Below are positions 11,300 through 24,208 of a stretch of 64,000 bases of DNA, in pieces. The notes beneath the pieces are model-generated. The model made no database searches, was not told the DNA's origin, and worked only from the letters and a program-made list of their open reading frames with translations. The position numbers and the translations under genes were made by a program. Source of the stretch: Phycomyces nitens (taxonomy: Eukaryota > Mucoromycota > Mucoromycetes > Mucorales > Phycomycetaceae); the NCBI GenBank assembly GCA_022702545.1, contig JAHRBC010000003.1, positions 3,286,001 to 3,350,000 on the forward strand. The letters are read 5' to 3'. Position 1 is the stretch's first letter, and each line of letters begins with the position of its first letter.

Positions 11300-13258
11300 T
11301 TATTCTCTAGAAATGTCACGACCCAAGAGAGTCTTCTTGGTCCAGTCAGTAATGACAAGCCATCTGTTACGACCAGAGAAAATGTTGGAGACATATGCAG
11401 ATCTCCAGAATGCAAAGGTAGCAACACCACCCGATGAAAGGTTGCCCTGAGCAAAAGGCACATCAGCAATAGCCTTGTCGGAACCAACGTAGCTATATAA
11501 CAGATGAGTATCACTGATAGCACAAAACAGCCAACTAAACTTACCACAAGGATCCTTGGTGAGAGTACTTGAAGGGTTGGATATCCTGGGACTTTTGGTA
11601 CTTGCGGAGCTTCTTTGCCTTTTCTTCGGCAGGCGCAGTAGCAAGCTCATCCTCAAGCTTTTCTGTGGTTGCAAGTTGAGCAAAGACACGAGCAAGGTAC
11701 TTGCCCTGCTGCGATGCTACCTGTGCAGTAGGAGCATATTTAGTAGCAGTGGCATCGCCAAGAGCAAAGATGTCCTCTGAGCCCTGGAGACGCAGCCAAT
11801 CGTCGACAGAAAGACCGCGACGCACGGTCTGTGATTCGGGCAACTTGTTCATCAAGTTACGAACCACGGGGCGCATGGTGTTTCCAGTGGCCCAGACTAA
11901 AAGACCATAGGGAATAGAGGCATCGGTGCCATCGCTCTTCTTTACCACAATCTCCTTTTCGCGGACCTCCTTAACCATGGTCGTGGTGTGGATAGTAATA
12001 TTTTGCTCCTTAAATGTGGATTCGGTATACTCGATCAATTGCTTGGAAAAGGCAGGCAAGACATTGGGAAGGGCTTCGACCAAGGTAATCTTGATCTTTC
12101 CGGCCAATTCTGCACGCGTGTTAGATCTAGCTCATACGACTACTAATAACTTACCAGGATACCATACGGTAAGATCGTCGACCAAGAAATCATGGAGTTC
12201 TGCAGCGTATTCGATACCAGTAGGGCCGCCTCCTACAACTACCATGTGCAAAAGACGGTCAATCTCCTCGGGGCTCTGACCAGGGAAGGCGGCAGTCTCG
12301 ATACAATCCATAAGCTTTGTACGGATCTTTTGGGCATCCCAGACTTCCTTCAAGAAACAGCCATACTGCTCCACACCCTTGATGCCAAAGGTCTGGTTCT
12401 GGGCACCAACACCAATAACGAGGTAGTCATAGGGAATAGTGCTGACCGAACTTGCTCCCTTGATATCCGAGTTGTCTAATGAAAGAAAAGAGTCAATATA
12501 TCCATCCATTCAGGGCTGGTCACCAAACACTCACCAACAATTCTCAACGTCTTTTTCTCGGGGTCAATGTCGGTGCACTCTGCCTCATAGACCTTTACGT
12601 CTCTAGACTTGTGACGGGTGATGAAACGAATAGGTTCTACCAAGGAACGGACGTCGATAGTGCCGACAGTGCAGCTGGGCAAGAGGGGAGTAAACAAAAA
12701 GTAGTTTCGTGGAGACACAACGACCTAAAAACAGCAATTAAGACTCTGGCCATTGCTTCTCTTTAATTCCCAATTTCTGATTTATTAGACCTACCACATT
12801 ATAGTCATTAGTATCGATTGCCTTGAGGAAAGAGGTCGAGGCCCAGCCACTGCCAAGTACTACAATGGTCTTCTTGGAAGGATCAAATGATTCTTGTGTT
12901 GGGGGATGGCGGGTCTCCCACATTGCTATTCATCTTCCGTCAGCTTCATCTTCCAAACAAAGAATTTTTGTTGACTTTTTTTTTAAAAAAAAAAGTAAAT
13001 AAATGCCAATACTTACAGTAGCCAGTAAAGACTACACCGGCAACCAGGCCATAGTTCAGGACACGTTTGAGCATGTTGAATCTGGGAAATGAAGGTTTTG
13101 GAGTAGCAATGGTGGCATTGAATCTCTGGTTGATCGTTATGGCAGCTGATTTCGTGAGACCGCGATGGCGAGACGCGCCTAGGAATAAGGGCGTTGGTAA
13201 TCAGACTCGAATGTAATGGATACTTACTTTTGATAAGCGAGCGAGAGACAGAATTCAT
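11300..13258 (-). CDS. NDE1: Alternative (type II) NADH:ubiquinone oxidoreductase, mitochondrial, rotenone-insensitive
   Basis: It oxidises NADH and reduces ubiquinone at the inner mitochondrial membrane without pumping protons. About six exons; the start is the ATG at 13258 ([10 protein letters not shown]). Exon 2 supplies a basic, hydroxylated presequence ([20 protein letters not shown]) and a short hydrophobic anchor ([13 protein letters not shown]). The FAD-binding Rossmann motif is [14 protein letters not shown] and the NAD(P)H motif is [16 protein letters not shown]. Further family hallmarks are [33 protein letters not shown], the quinone-site [12 protein letters not shown], and the membrane-binding C-terminus ([19 protein letters not shown]). 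No EF-hand insertion is visible, so this is a calcium-independent type. Whether it faces the intermembrane space (NDE) or the matrix (NDI) cannot be told from motifs; NDE is chosen because of the hydrophobic segment after the presequence. One intron contains a T9A10 block (12976-12994). Confidence 0.93.
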
Positions 13259-13702
13259 TGTTGAGAAGCTGGAGAAAGAGCAAACAAAAGGTTGGCCAAA
13301 TGGATAAAGTCTGACAAGGCAACTATCTTTATTCGGATATATCAATCGATAAGCGGATTTGAGCCTTTGAGTTTCATTCTATGCTTTGGAATTGGACTCC
13401 GGTAAATTTCCGGTGTTCATGTTCCCCACCGACGATCCTTATTTTCTCCTATCTCAAGCACCATTATTTCCATTTCAAAGCTATTTGGCTGTGTACAGAT
13501 GGTGACAGATAACTGTATATAAAAAAAAAGTAAATAAATAAATAACTAATTATATGTATATATATGTATATATGTGTATATATATATAATCAATCAATTA
13601 ATAGGTAAGTGTAATGTATGGATATAAAGAATTGCACGAATTCTCTTTGAAAATAAAAACAAGAATAACAAAAAAAATAAAGCAACAACTATATAGGCTC
13701 CT
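13259..13702. other. Intergenic with TA-rich microsatellite
   Basis: This is the NDE promoter side plus the 3' flank of the desaturase. It contains (TATG/TA)n simple sequence around 13550-13590. No gene seen. Confidence 0.5.
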
Positions 13703-15216
13703 TTAAGCAAGGATGTTTTTGATAGGATAAAGCGTCAGATCCTCGACCTCTTTCTCAATGACCTCTGACATGACCTCGACTCCATTAACCAGCACACCCA
13801 CGCGCAGCATGGTGAGTAGATTCCTTGCGCCATTCGAGTGGTTGTAGATACCGCCATTAAATGCCGTAGTCATATCCTTGCCAAATGCTGTTGTAATGTA
13901 TTTTGCCCCGCCTGGATGCTCAAACGACTCCATGTCGTACAGAATACCCTCTATCAAGATCCATTGTCTGTCATATTTATGCACCAGAGTCTGGAATTCT
14001 TCCCAAGTATAAACTGGTAGTTCATCAATAGGGGTCCCAAACTTGAGCTTTTGTTTGGCAGCCTCCAGCTTGAATTCAACCATCTGCACTCTACCCTTCT
14101 CGATCTCGTTGGTAGGAAAGGTCTTGAGCTCGTATGCAAATCCCAAAAACTCCATTGTCTTTATGAACCATTTGGTTGGGTCATACTGGGTATACAGAAT
14201 TGCATTGCGATAGTCCTGAGGGAACTGGTGGTGGAAGTTATGGTAGCCCTCTCCCAGAGTAAGGAAGGCTGTGAGCCAGTGGTCTCGGGGCGAGTGGTGG
14301 TTGTCATAGGTATCGTCTCCAAGGAAATGTGCCAGACTGTTTACGAAGAAGGTACTGTGGTGAATGACAGTGACACGTAATGCAAACGCATAAAATAATC
14401 CTCCCTAGTGATTGTACGCTTGTTATGTTCTGATATCCATTTAAACGCACGTCGCTTATATTAATTAAAAAGTAAACTTACCCTGAAATCACCCCAACCT
14501 AGTCCACACACGAGAATTGGCCCAAAAATGGCCATTACCAAGGCAAGCTGGGGGTAATATTTGTGCTGGAAGGCCACAATAGGATCCGCTTTTAGGTCAG
14601 TGACATCGGCATATCCTATTCTATGGCGGGGGCGGTTGACCAACATCCACCCGAAATGGGAGAAGAAGAAGCCTCTTTGGGCACTATAAGGGTCCTTGTC
14701 CGTATCGGTCCATCTGGTTCATAGATTATTAATACTCCAGCTCCCAAGTCTCCTAAGTTACATTACCTGTGGTGTGCGCGGTGGCCTCGTGCCCACCAAT
14801 AGGCTGATCCCTCGGCTGCTCCAGCACCTCCAATAGCATACAATAGTTTGAGAGGCAAGGATGCCATGTACGATCGATGAGCCCAGAATCTATGGTAGCC
14901 TATGTATTTCGGGTTCTAGTCAAATGCTTGGGAAGACGTCTCTAGACTTACCAGCAGTAATGCATAGACCATTGATGTTTCCATACGTCAAGTAGAATAC
15001 AAGCGTCTTAATCTTCATCTCTGTTGTAAATAAACCATATAGAGCAATAATAGGTGTAGCGAGTAAAAAGATTGCTTGGACCCAGGCAACACGTTGGTGC
15101 CAATTCCGCCAGGTCGTTGGGCTGTCGAACATGAGCGGAATGCGCTGTTTGACAAGTGGAGGCTTTATGCTTTCTGAAGCGGTTCGTTTGTATATATCGG
15201 TGCCACTGGTTACCAT
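13703..15216 (-). CDS. OLE1: Delta-9 acyl-CoA desaturase fused to cytochrome b5 (copy 1)
   Basis: It introduces the cis-delta-9 double bond into palmitoyl- and stearoyl-CoA in the endoplasmic reticulum. Start [11 protein letters not shown] at 15216; about five exons. It has hydrophobic segments ([21 protein letters not shown] and a second around [11 protein letters not shown]). The three di-iron histidine boxes are HRFWAH (about 14870), HRAHHR (about 14775) and HNFHH (about 14235). The C-terminus is a cytochrome b5 domain (VYTWEEF... to the haem motif EHPGGAKY), as in yeast Ole1 and unlike the animal enzymes. It is paralogous to the gene at 18124-19646, with matching intron sites after ITAG, within the second His box (CACCACAG) and after GDFR. 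All catalytic histidines are present. Confidence 0.95.
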
Positions 15217-18123
15217 CTTGCTCTAGTCTCTAAACCCGTGGTAATGTGTGGATAGAAAGTGTTTAAGAACTGAAAGATGACAATCAGAATATTTTGCCAG
15301 ACGTATTTATACAAACTTGGCTTTTTATATTGTTCTGTAGCTGGTCAATACGTCCTCCTTCTTTTTATTACCATTTAGAACGCAGGGTATCAATACTTAT
15401 GGAACGCGTATTTTCCTGCTTAAGAGATATGCTCATGCCAGTTTCTTAATATTAGATTTAATCTGCGAATTATTTATTAATGTGTGTTTCACACTCAAGG
15501 TTTGTAGTCTAATACCGTCTTAAAATCGTAAATACTTGACTTTGCATCAATTAACACTAAACAATATCTCTTTCCTCGTATCATAAACTAGGAGCTACTC
15601 TATTTCTATTGTTGTCAAGGGGAAGGTGTAACCTAGAGAGCATTACCTATAATAAGGAGTGGTAATATGCTAGGTGGCCTTACTTTCTTCTTCTTTAGAG
15701 CTACAACTAACTCAACTTTTATCAAGTGGACTTGCTCCTTTATATTTTTATTTTATTTTTGAATATAGACCAGCTAGTTTTTCTAGCTTGAAAAATGCTC
15801 ACGTCCCAATGAACATAATGCCCGATTTAGTGATTGCCCTGACCTAGTCATATCATGGCACTAATTTTCCAAGTCAAGCATTCCCTTTTAGAATACGTCC
15901 AAGCTTTGGGACTGACCGTATTTCACTGGGATACTTGGACCAATTTCTGAGACAAAACGACTACCAACAATGCATATTTGTTTAAAAAAAACAGGCAATA
16001 TTTGGATCATTTATGTTGTTGTTTTTTAATAAATGCAGGGAAATCCAATAGAATCAAGTCAATATGAGGCGTAATCTGTAAAGGCAATACTGTGTTGTAT
16101 TTCGATAGTCTTTTTTTGAAAATATATATATATATATTTAAGAAACAAGTATCCAGACTCACAACGAGGTTGTTTGAACGTGTAGAGTAATCGGCATCTT
16201 TCAGATAATTGCAGAAAAAGGAAACTTATAAATGATGTTATATAGCTAGACTGTATTAGAATAGTGGTTGCCTGAGAGAATAAAGATATCTATATCCATT
16301 CGACTTCCTTGTTTTTTTTTCTTCCCTCGAGGCAAACACCTGCTTATCATGGTCCACGATAAACCCCCTCGGAATCATGCCTATCTGTCTTTGTTCTGTA
16401 CGAAAACGAAAACGAAAAAGGCCGGCATCCCTAATCTAAGCCGTACGAGCCATTCTACCATTAGTCTCAACTAGCCCGTCAATCAAGAAATAACAGGGAT
16501 CTTTAAAACCGCATTTGCTGTGAGGTCACACCTCTTTATTCATTTAATTGCATAGAGTGGCGCTTATCGTATTGTCAAGGATATCTCGATTATCATTATT
16601 ATTATGCTGGGAATGAGCCCCAAGAGTATATAAAATCGATATACTCTGATAGTCTATTTGATATTTGAGGCATGTGTCAAAGAGTATAACATTTTCCACG
16701 TGTTGTTTGTACAATGTATGTGTGTATGTTATTAATGCTAGAGCTCATTCTTGAAAATGTGTATTAAAAAGCAATTGCATTTCACGCTTAAATGTTGCAG
16801 ATTGCATTGCCTAAAATCTCTACCGGGTTTAATGAATTGTTGTTTACCAAACAACTATGTGCTTTGTTTAATAAAGACCTCTTATATGTCAACATCTACA
16901 GCTCAACTTCTTGACTTACATTCCTGACAATAGAAAACAAATAAGATGCCCACAGGAGGTATATTTATAATGAGAAGTCCTTTATGGGCAGATAATACCG
17001 ATATAATGAATATATATATATATCTGATCTTCCCGGGTTCTGGATTCACTGTACATAACACAACCGGAAATATGCCACAAATCTAATATCAAATCAAGTG
17101 TGTTCTGGGCTGTGTGTATTGTATAGTTTTATATTGGTCTCTGAAAGGGTGAACCTATTTAAGACCTAGACAGACTTTCTCTTGAAAACACGAGCGTAGA
17201 CTGGCTGAAAATGGGATAACATGTCTTTGCAGGTCCAATGCTATGAATAGAGTAATATAGGTAATATATTTTATTATAAAAGGCCAAGAAAAGCAATGTG
17301 GTATTGATAGTGGCTATATAATGCTTATTTAGAAGTATTCAATTTGCAAAAAAAAAGTAGCTTAAATCTTAATCCTGATGTGCGTAATGGTACTTTATGT
17401 GCGTAATTGTGTGCATTTGAATGGTTAAGCATATATGCCAATATTTTCAAAAATTGTCAATATAATTTTTTTTAGACTTGATAAAGCCAGAAAGTTTTGA
17501 CTGGATTATGATTGATTATGAAGCCAGGTCTGATATATTGTATATTTTAAATTCGAACCCTCCATCTCGAGATAATACGTGTAGATGTCTACACTTTCAA
17601 TAAACGTCTTATCACCAATGAAAAAAAATTCAAAGACTGGTTTACAACTGTAGGAATCTGTACGTTCGGATCTAAACCAGACCCCACTTTGTATAGAGTT
17701 TCAATCGATAATTTTTATCCCTAAAATAAGGAAAGCAAGACAAACCGGCATTTTCGATTCAATCGACCATGGTGAATAAATATAAATACAAGTATGTCGG
17801 TATGTATTTGTATATACGTATTTTCGTATATTTATATTTATATTTATATATTTATATTTATATATCTATATAGGTGTCTCCTTATACTCCTTGGAAAGAA
17901 ACATCGTCTGATTATTTGTACCGCATTTGGGCTCCTTTCCTTTTTATTTTATATCCCCCTTGTTGGTACAAGGTCTCAAAATAGCATTGTCAATGAATTG
18001 ATTAAAGATAAAATATATATATGTCTTTCCATCAGATCCAATGTGATCGAATACCAAAATTGTTAGAAAAATGGGATAGGTGATATAGGGTATGTAGATG
18101 AGATCTTGACAGAAAACACAGAT
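15217..18123. other. 2.9-kb intergenic region between the two desaturases
   Basis: No credible gene. AT-rich, with TA tracts near 16125, 17010 and 17815-17875. The 62-70 codon frames at 16268 and 17794 are low-complexity and rejected. It must hold the promoter of copy 1 (upstream of 15216) and the terminator of copy 2. Confidence 0.5.
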
Positions 18124-19646
18124 TTAATGCGATTGTAATTTGTGATCCAAGGATAACTCAATAACCTCATCCTCAACTTGGGATTCTGACATGACTTGCA
18201 TTCCATTCAATAATACACCCACACGCATCATGGTCAACAGATTCCTTGCACCATTAGAGTGGTCATAGACGCCTCCATTGAATGCCGTTGTCATGTCTTT
18301 GCCCAATGCTCTAGATATGTATCCAGATCCTCCAGGATGATGGAAGTCTTCCAAGTCATACAATATTCCTTCTATCAGGATCCACTTTCTCCCTTCACTC
18401 TGTACCTTCTTTTGAAATTCGTCCCAGGTATAGACAGGCAACTCGTGAATGGGTATTCCAAACCGAAGCGTTTTCTTTATGTCTGCAATCTGCTTTTCTT
18501 GCATCTGGATACGACCCTTGGATATCTCATTGGTTGGGAAGGTCTTGAGATCATAGGCAAGACCAAGGAACTCGAGAAGCTTTATAAGCCACTTTGTAGG
18601 ATCGTATTGATAATACACAATCGCATTGCGGTAATCCTGTGGGAACTGGTGGTGGAAGTTATGGTATCCCTCTCCAAGTGTTACCAAAGCTGTAATCCAA
18701 TGGTCTCTTGGCGTATGGTGATCATCATATGTACATTCTCCTAAAAAATGTGCTAGACTGTTCACGCAAAAGGTGACATGGTGTACAAAGCATACTCGGA
18801 TAACCGATGCATAATAGAAGCCACCCTAGGACCACAAGTATGATGAATACACCGTAAATTCACACGTATTCAAGCAATATATACTTACCCTAAAATCCCC
18901 CCAAAGACCTGCAATAAGTGTTGGAAGCACAAAGCCAAATCCAATGGCAATAAACGGATAAAACTTTCGCTGGAACGCCACGACCTTGTCAGCCTTGAGA
19001 TCCGCAATATCCGCAAAACCAGTCTTTCCTCTTCCACGGTAAATTACCAGCCATCCCACATGAGAATAGAAGAATCCTCGTTGTGCGCTATATGGATCTT
19101 TGTCTGTATCAGTCCATCTAGAGCAACAGGACCCCATTAGAATCACGGCATTATTCTTGATCAAGAGAAATAGTATGCACAACTGACTATTGTTTTTACC
19201 TGTGGTGCGATCGATGGTCTCGAGCCCACCAGTCAATAGTACCCTGAAATGCAGCAGCCCCACCAATAGCCAGCATGATTCTTAGGGCCAATGTTGCTCT
19301 GTATGCTCTGTGGGCCCATAGGCGATGGTAGCCTAGACCACGATAAGTCTCTGTGTGTGATGGTCTTTAGAGAATACATACCCGCAGTTATCCCAAGCCC
19401 TGTTAGAAAGTATGTGATGATTGCCAGCCCTAGTGTTTTTAACTGCAATTCTGTCGTCATGAATCCATAGACAGACATGACGGGAATAGCAACCATTATG
19501 ACTGCAAATAATTTATGTAATCGGCCAGGCCAGTTGGTCCATGTTGTTGGACTATCAAATAGTGGTGGAAGCTTTTCTGGTGACAAGGCCTCTTTACGGG
19601 ATTCCGACTTTGTAAGGACAAAGCTATCCGGTTTGCTGCCCTTCAT
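18124..19646 (-). CDS. Delta-9 acyl-CoA desaturase fused to cytochrome b5 (copy 2)
   Basis: Second OLE1-type stearoyl-CoA desaturase. Start chosen at MKGSKPDSF (19646), because the frame upstream is a hydrophobic extension in AT-rich DNA with no family match. The His boxes are HRLWAH (about 19325), HRSHHR (about 19210) and HNFHH (about 18655). The cytochrome b5 domain has [10 protein letters not shown]. The C-terminus ends in LDHKLQSH, where copy 1 ends in YPIKNILA. Introns fall at the same places as in copy 1, so the pair arose by gene duplication rather than retroposition. Protein identity is high in the core ([29 protein letters not shown] and DMTTAFNGG in both) and low at both ends, which suggests an old duplication with possible differences in substrate chain length or regulation. 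Confidence 0.95.
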
Positions 19647-20030
19647 TGGCCAAACTTGCAAAATAAGAGAAAAGACGAAGAGGATAAAATAATAAGATGA
19701 ATGCTTGTTCTTATATGATAAATATTCAAGTGTATTTAAGCCTAGTGTTTCAATTTGCAGCACAAACATCCCACTCCCTTTATAGCATCCTATTCTATCG
19801 TCCCAACCTTCCCCTCAAATCTCTAGTCATTGGCTATATTTTTTGTATATATAAAAAAAGGTTTGTTTGCTATTGTTTTGTACAGAATACAGTGGAATTG
19901 ACAAGGGGTTCCTGCATTGTTGTTTTATAATGAGCATTTCATATGGCAAGCTAATAATGAAGAACCGATATTATACATATATATATATACAAATGACCTT
20001 GTATATGGCTCTAGGTTCCGGCCCAGAGTG
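19647..20030. other. Intergenic (desaturase 2 promoter / RGS gene 3' flank)
   Basis: About 380 bp with a TA tract near 19980. No gene recognised. Confidence 0.45.
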
Positions 20031-21162
20031 TCAAGTGTTATAAGATATACTGTACGCAGGGATAAAGACAAACACAATTGTGCTGCTAAACCCAATCATA
20101 AGACTGATCACCAGCCATAAAAAGGCACGTCTTTTATGTTCGCGCATTACAGTGTCTACAATATGGGTATACTCCCTAAAGCTTGTTTCGCTAGATAATC
20201 AATCAATGACTCAAAGTTAACGTCAGAATATCTCACCTCCTTTTCATTGCCACCATCCACCACCCAAATCGTGTCATTCCCGCCAAAAGTGCTGTCCAAG
20301 AAAGTTCAAAAGGGATCAAACCCCACCAACGACTGATTCTGTGCTCTCCAACGAATATCAGCGATAGTTCAAAGCTAAGACCAGCCCAGAGAAAAAATAG
20401 ACCGACTGCCAGCAGGATTCTTGCACTTGTGCCAGACAGGTTGGTGGATAGAATGTAGTCTATAAAACGAGGATAATAAAAGTGATCCAGTGTAAGAGTG
20501 GCCTGGACTCGTGCGGCTTCAAAGACGATTGGGTCAGGGTTATTGTGTTGTACGGCCTCGTAAAGAGTGGCCTGAGTATCTGGAGATATGGAAATCAAGG
20601 GGGTTTGTTGACAGTACTTGCGATAAATTCTAGCTGCATTCTGATCAAGGTCATCTTGACTGATATGGGGACTTTTGTAAGCTGTAGATGGAAGGGTATC
20701 GGTTGAAGGGTGGCCAAAGACGCGAGGATTCTTTGGCTTTCCCAGGGACTCTGACATGGACCCGTTGCTCAGACGTAATCTTGTGCGGTGGAGTGCTTCC
20801 CAGAGCCTTTGATGAGCCTTTAGTTCAAGTAGAAATTTAAGGTTGTGCAGCCCAGTCTTGTCCGATTTCTGCAAGTATGCTTCAAATTGAGGGAGACCAA
20901 ATGGCTCCGTGTAGATGTTTAGAATCTGATTAAGAGTGGGAATACCGTTTAATGCAAAATTATAGTTCTTTATGCTTTGCCATTCTTCCATTGTATTTAT
21001 GGTCAAGGTGGCCTCTCCATATAGCTTGTATTTTAGACGGTTGTTCCGTGTCTTGCGTCTGGGCAGATATGTCTGACCAGGCCTGCTGAGACCAGTGTTT
21101 TCTGGGACAACCATGACATTTGGCATAGGAAGCATATCAGGATAAATTCGAGTGGAATCCAT
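20031..21162 (-). CDS. RGS-domain membrane protein, Rax1-like
   Basis: Two exons (21162-20237 and 20181-20031) give 358 residues. The second exon is added because the first runs to a clean donor (AAAAGGAG|GTGAGA) and, 55 nt on, an acceptor restores a frame coding VMREHKRRAFLWLVISLMIG, which strongly resembles the Rax1 C-terminus. The N-terminal part (about residues 60-240) fits an RGS fold (IPTLNQILN..., a helical core and HFYYPRFIDYIL at the end). It is followed by three membrane helices: ILLAVGLFFLWAGLSFELS, LIPFELSWTALLAGMTRF and FLWLVISLMIGFSSTIVFV. This order, RGS then C-terminal membrane segments, is that of fungal Rax1, a bud-site/polarity landmark protein. Family assignment is by architecture; whether it still has GAP activity on G-alpha is unknown. 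Confidence 0.8.
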
Positions 21163-21260
21163 GGTATGTTTTTGGTTTTGTATTTTATCAAGTAAAGCAA
21201 ATATCTGTCAACATGCGTATTTAAGAAAAGTAAAAAAGAAGAAGAAGAAGAATGGAAAGA

Positions 21261-24208
21261 TTAGGCAAGGTAACGATACGATCGCCTATGTAACAGATAA
21301 ATGAGTTGTGGGTAAATATAATCGACCTCTTTGTCCAAGACTAGTTGTTTCTTACCTGTCTTCAGAACTACGTTCCAGGTATTCACGGTCAATCAACGCC
21401 TCCACACGTTTCTTTATCATGACTGGGTTAGGTAAGAACCTAGGGGTAAGCTGCTTCGTGACTTCGGCAATCAGCAGATTGTGTTCCATTGACTTTCGGT
21501 CCTTCATGATGCGTACAATAGCTGCCTCTATCTGATGCTTCCGTTCTTCATCGACCTTGTCCTGAGTGTTCTTTCGTTCGCCTTCATTCTCTACCTTTGA
21601 GGCAACTGTCTGGATCTTGATCTTTGCAAGATTTGTCGAGAAACTAGTATTAAAGTAAAACATATCGCCAGGGTGGATATCTCTTCCTTTGGCGTTTCTT
21701 GTCAATACTTTATATTTAGCACACGCCAATGACTGAAGTGTTCTCTTCAAGTCTGCGTCGGGTATTTGGGTCTGCCCCCTGATGTCCTGGTTACAAACGA
21801 GGGGAAATGTTAGAGTCGTACTAAAGAAAACAATATTTTTTACAAACGAAATTACTTCTAATGAGAGTCCATTGTCTTCCTGGATATCATTGAACAAAAG
21901 GAGGACAACCATGGCATATGTAGAGACATTCAGCATTGGTCTGGAGCTCTTGAAAGTAGCTCGGATATCAGCAGTGCCCTGTTTATATATATATAATTAA
22001 GAATCTTGGATTTGAAACAGATGAATATAAAGATTACCATTTGAGGTTGCCATGTCAGTCTTCTGCCACTATGTCGATCAAAATAAAACTTTTCAAACGA
22101 CTCGCATGCACCAAGAATAACTTGAGGCATATTGCATTTAGGAGAAGACGATAGGTTCATGGGCCAGAATGTAGATGTAAGTACAGTGACTCCAACGTCC
22201 ACCAGGGTCTTTTAAACGGTGTGAGTAGAGCGTATAAAGTAACCTGTATATTACCTGTCGATCAGAAAAGTCTTTAAACTGAATGTCCATTTCGGCAGAC
22301 AGTTTGATGTCGTTGAACATTCCCTCGAGTTTGTTTGTAAATTGGTAACCACACTCTCTCTGGTATCTTGGTAAGAACCTGTTTATGTAGATTGTATTCC
22401 AAATATCCATTGTCTACCTTTAGTTTGGCCAACATTCCTCTCTCGGCATCGTCGGATACACTACGGTTAAACAGCAATCTCTTGGCCAAATGCTGCTTAT
22501 AATAACGCTCAAACACATCCTTGTCGCGTAGGAAGCGAAACAGAGTGATTGTCTTTCCGAGAACATCGTCCACTTCGTCTTCTGATTTCTAAGAAACGTG
22601 TGTAAGCCATTATTGTTTTTTTTTTCATCTAGTCTTCAACTTACACCCTTGAGGCCCTTTTTGAGATTCTCGTCGATAAACAAGGATATGAATTCAGCAG
22701 ATTTGGCATTGTCATTAATGAAACTCTCAAATGCCTCATTAAATACTGTCTGAAAAGACTTGTCGTTGTTCACCGCAAATTCAAGAATTCGATCAAACTT
22801 TTCCTGGAGATCCAAAACCTGCTCTACCCACCGGATCGCTATCTGTGCTCCTCCAGCCACGTTCTTTTCGGCCAGAGTCTTGGGCTTATTTCCGTCGCCT
22901 ATATCTGCTGCAATGCTTCGATTGATCTCTGCTCCCATACGTAGAATATAGGCCATCATTGCTGTCCTCAATTCGCTCAGGCCAGCTGATACGCGCGAGA
23001 ATAACTTGTACATGCGCAGTAAGTCTACGATTTGATGTTTAGTTGGTTATTGGCCACTGCCTAGATCTCACCTCCATATTTATCAGCATTCAACATGCTA
23101 TCCAGTCCAGAGTTCTTCATCTAAAGTAATTCCAATTATATAATTAAATCCCATTTATTATTATCATTAAAAAAAGTACCTCTATCACGGTCTTGAGATT
23201 ATCTGTGATCAAGTGGGATTCAACAATGTGCCGAATCTTTGGTTCTGTGACCAATGACAGGCAATGTATCGTCCTTTCGTACTCTTCCTCCAGTCTACGC
23301 TCGACCTAATAGCCAGTGTCATTTAATGGGTACTTGTGATCGATGCCTTACCTTGCGCATAAATTCTGGTGCGTCATAAGAGGTCGACAGAGCCTGGCTT
23401 TCGATTTGGTAGAATGCAGCACTAGTTTCGAGATATTTGTTTTCAAAATCAACAATATAAACACTCTCTTTGGTAGTAGAGTCCGTGAGTTCAGACAGCA
23501 TACTGACGGCTGCCTTGATCACACTTCGGTCGATTACATCACCGTGCCTCTCCAACTGGATTTGATTGAGCATAGCAGCTATAAGTTGTGTTTGGATTGG
23601 ATATGTATCTGATCGAATCACTTTGTCACGGAAGAGATCAAGTCCCATATCAGTGATATGAGGCAGGTTGTATTTGGGCAGTCTATCATCCTATGAAACC
23701 AGTTGGTGATATTCTCCAAGATTAAGGAAATGCTCAACTTACGAGGTACTTTAGTGTCATTCGAATCATCGTCAGGCCAGTTACATAATCATCCCACACT
23801 ATCTTGACTGTGTTCATAAACATCGCACTAGAATCAGAACCCATTGACGAGCTTTCTTCTGTGCTCGAGGTGTTGACGAATGCGGGCACGATGGCTTCCT
23901 CAGCATTTGATTCAAGGTAGTCTGAAATCACGTCCTTTACACCAAAATATAGTCTCTCTCCAAACTGCTGGAACGTCAAGTTGTATGCAGTTCGATAAAG
24001 CACTTCATAAGAGAGTATTCTGGCATTATTGTGAAAGATTTCAATGTAAGCTCGGCTGAGAAGCTCAAAGCCTTCTTCGTATTCCTGCTCGCGATCTACA
24101 TTAGGCTATTGGGCAAGAGGACAATCAGTTTGCACACCCAGAGTAATAACAAGGCACAAAACTCACGAGTCTTGTAGGAGGCCTAATCCGAATCCTTCTA
24201 TACGACAT
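21261..24208 (-). CDS. CUL3: Cullin-3, scaffold of BTB-type E3 ubiquitin ligases
   Basis: Scaffold that binds BTB substrate adaptors at its N-terminus and Rbx1/E2 at its C-terminus. Start [13 protein letters not shown] at 24208; about nine exons, with the last supplying only RSYRYLA (stop 21263-21261). The cullin repeats ([28 protein letters not shown] and so on) match CUL3 better than CUL1 or CUL4: the N-terminus has the short basic RIR segment, and [12 protein letters not shown] and [15 protein letters not shown] are CUL3-like. The cullin homology domain contains [18 protein letters not shown]. The C-terminal winged helix has the neddylation site in [16 protein letters not shown], with K in MKDRK as the predicted NEDD8 acceptor, and ends [23 protein letters not shown]-quadruplex motif lies 45-67 bp upstream of the start codon. 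Confidence 0.95.

Noticed and set aside
16268..16474. 68-codon frame between the desaturases
   Set aside because: AT-rich, with homopolymer Phe/Lys runs and no recognisable motif.
18124..19646. Possibility that desaturase copy 2 is a pseudogene
   Set aside because: All His boxes, the haem motif and frame-consistent splice sites are intact.
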